Below are positions 62,600 to 64,000 of a stretch of 64,000 nucleotides of DNA, in pieces. Source of the DNA: Bisporella sp. PMI_857 (taxonomy: Eukaryota > Ascomycota > Leotiomycetes > Helotiales > Helotiaceae); assembly GCA_021307315.1 (NCBI GenBank), contig JAJSPD010000053.1, forward strand, positions 124,001-188,000, read 5' to 3'. The position numbers were made by a program, and so were the translations under genes. Numbering within the stretch: position 1 is the stretch's first letter; every line of letters begins with the position of its first letter. A model generated the notes under the pieces. That model was not told the DNA's origin, ran no database searches, and worked only from the letters and a program-made list of their open reading frames with translations.

Positions 62600-64000
62600 T
62601 ATTTTTTTTCTACTCTTGGCTTCGAGCCTAGCGTCAGTTGCAGCGCCTGGCGGGCCAGCTGGTTCCACACGTGATGGGAACCCTGTATAATATCTGAGCC
62701 CTCCTCTCTCACCCTCTCTTTTTCTCTCCTTAGTTTAGCATTCTCGTTTATAGGCAGAATCTACAGGTGTTAGGATTTAAGATCCAGGTAGCTAAGGGTC
62801 CTAATACATGTACCCCAGGGGGTAAGTTAATGATCTCTTTGCCTGCATTTCGAAAGGTGGATAAGGTTATTCATCTGGAGGGAAGAAATTATGGTTGCGG
62901 GACTTTGCAATTGGTGGGGTTCATGTGATTCTTATCCGATACTGACCGAACAAACCCCAGTGCAGTTCGCTGCCACCGACACTCCAGCAAATTAGATATT
63001 TGCACATCCTATGGGTCCCTAAATGGTCGCAGAATTTTCGAGCCGGGTTGAGTAGGAGATCTCTCATGAGGACAGGCGCCATCATCAATTTCGACGCCCT
63101 ATGACAGATAGGCAGTCATATTCTGGTGCGCTTGATCCCCTGATGACTTTGTTGGTGTATGTATCCCCTGTCTGCGGATTTCATCTCCGCGGGAAAAGTG
63201 ACTAACCACGAGCCAAAGCTTTGCTCAACTCTCGCGTTCACGTCGATTGCGCCGAGCCTGTCGCGAGAATATCACGACATTATGCGATAGAGCTCTACGC
63301 CGGAGGAACGTCGCGGCGGTTTGGCAGCAGAATCATGCTGCACATGCCTACGAGACTGGGAGATTGAGGAGGTAGTGAGACGACGGTGTCAATAGACGTT
63401 CGATCATCCAGAGGACATCGATGGTGAGGCAGCCGCCAGTCTCGACAGATGACTGGGCTAAATAGAGGCTGCAGCGGATGACGATACAACGTGGGCTAGG
63501 CAGTTATTTAAGAACAGGATCCAGCATTCCCGCTACATGTGTTCGAACCCGCTATTGCAAGTCCGTCGGAACATGGTGCCTCTGCATCAGCAGAACAGGC
63601 ACTCAGCATTCTTGACTATACGTTTCTGATTCGACGCAGCTATTGCGAGCTGTGACGAATGGCCTTCGGGGGACAATACATCTGCGGTTGAAACGTGGTG
63701 CCTTTACATCCAAGCAAGATGGTTTCAATTGACAGCATTACATTAGGCGTCACCGAGTTGCAATAGCAGGCGAAGGAGAAGGTTCTTCTACAAAAGGGCT
63801 TTTGTAAATGACAAGGAGGAAGAATCACCACACTTTTAGGAGCGTAAAGCCGAAGCGGCATCAGTGGACAAACTAAAACATACGTACCGCCATTGTCGAC
63901 GCATTGCATCGAGGATCGGATGAACATCAAAGAAGACAGCTTTCATTTGTGCAGCAAGACACCTAGGAGACATAGCACCCGAGCCCTATATTGACCTGTC
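62600..64000. other. Right end of the window, no gene recognised
   Basis: 62731-62810 (CTCCTTAGTTTAGCATTCTC, GTTAGGATTTAAGATCCAGG) resembles LTR sequence seen at 30018-30060 and 57442-57480. The remaining ORFs are short, without start context or family features. Confidence 0.4.

Overview
The window looks like chromosomal DNA of a filamentous ascomycete (Pezizomycotina). Genes carry short introns (about 50-130 nt) with GT donors, CTAAC-type branch sites and AG acceptors. Protein families are typical of these fungi: several HET-domain proteins, NLR-type receptors, an MFS drug/H+ antiporter, fungal LYS1 and pogo/Fot1 transposons. Most old transposons carry stop codons and Asp-to-Asn or His-to-Tyr changes explained by C-to-T (G-to-A) transitions, the footprint expected from repeat-induced point mutation (RIP). 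I cannot name the species.

Layout. 1-4.1 kb: the 3' part of a gene fusing a caspase-associated type beta module to a subtilisin-like protease, then decayed protein-like sequence. 4.25-9.8 kb: a transposon cluster (a RIP-hit pogo element split by a solo LTR, an apparently intact Tc1/mariner element, three nested LTRs, MITEs). 9.9-21.9 kb: a gene-rich block with a Ser/Thr-rich single-pass membrane protein, a 6-exon MFS transporter, a secreted protein, a truncated phosphotransferase, the 8-exon lysine gene LYS1, and a damaged C2H2 gene abutting a DEDDh exonuclease-like ORF. 22-24.9 kb: mariner and Fot1-like relics. 25-28.3 kb: a 5-exon gene joining a cold-shock domain to a C-terminal membrane domain. 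28.4-32.2 kb: an inverted LTR pair, a piggyBac relic split by an LTR and a pogo tail. 32.5-38 kb: an F-box-like protein, a Gfo/Idh/MocA oxidoreductase and a 2-oxoglutarate/Fe(II) dioxygenase. 38.5-46.3 kb: LTRs, a HET protein, and a nest of four mobile elements inside one another. 47-62.6 kb: an island of self/non-self recognition type genes: a broken HET-NACHT gene, a 2387-residue HET-ankyrin protein with 53 repeats, a HET-NB-ARC-TPR receptor whose repeat end is cut off by an LTR, a NACHT relic and a RIP-damaged phosphotransferase piece. 62.6-64 kb: no gene recognised.

How it fits together. Housekeeping and metabolic genes (LYS1, MFS, oxidoreductases) form small islands inside repeat-rich accessory DNA. 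The HET/NLR genes, which in related fungi control heterokaryon incompatibility and programmed cell death, sit among solo LTRs. At least twelve solo LTRs keep perfect 5-bp target duplications while no gag-pol reading frame was seen, so retrotransposons have come and gone by LTR-LTR recombination. Gene models were built by eye from splice signals and reading-frame continuity; no database search was run.
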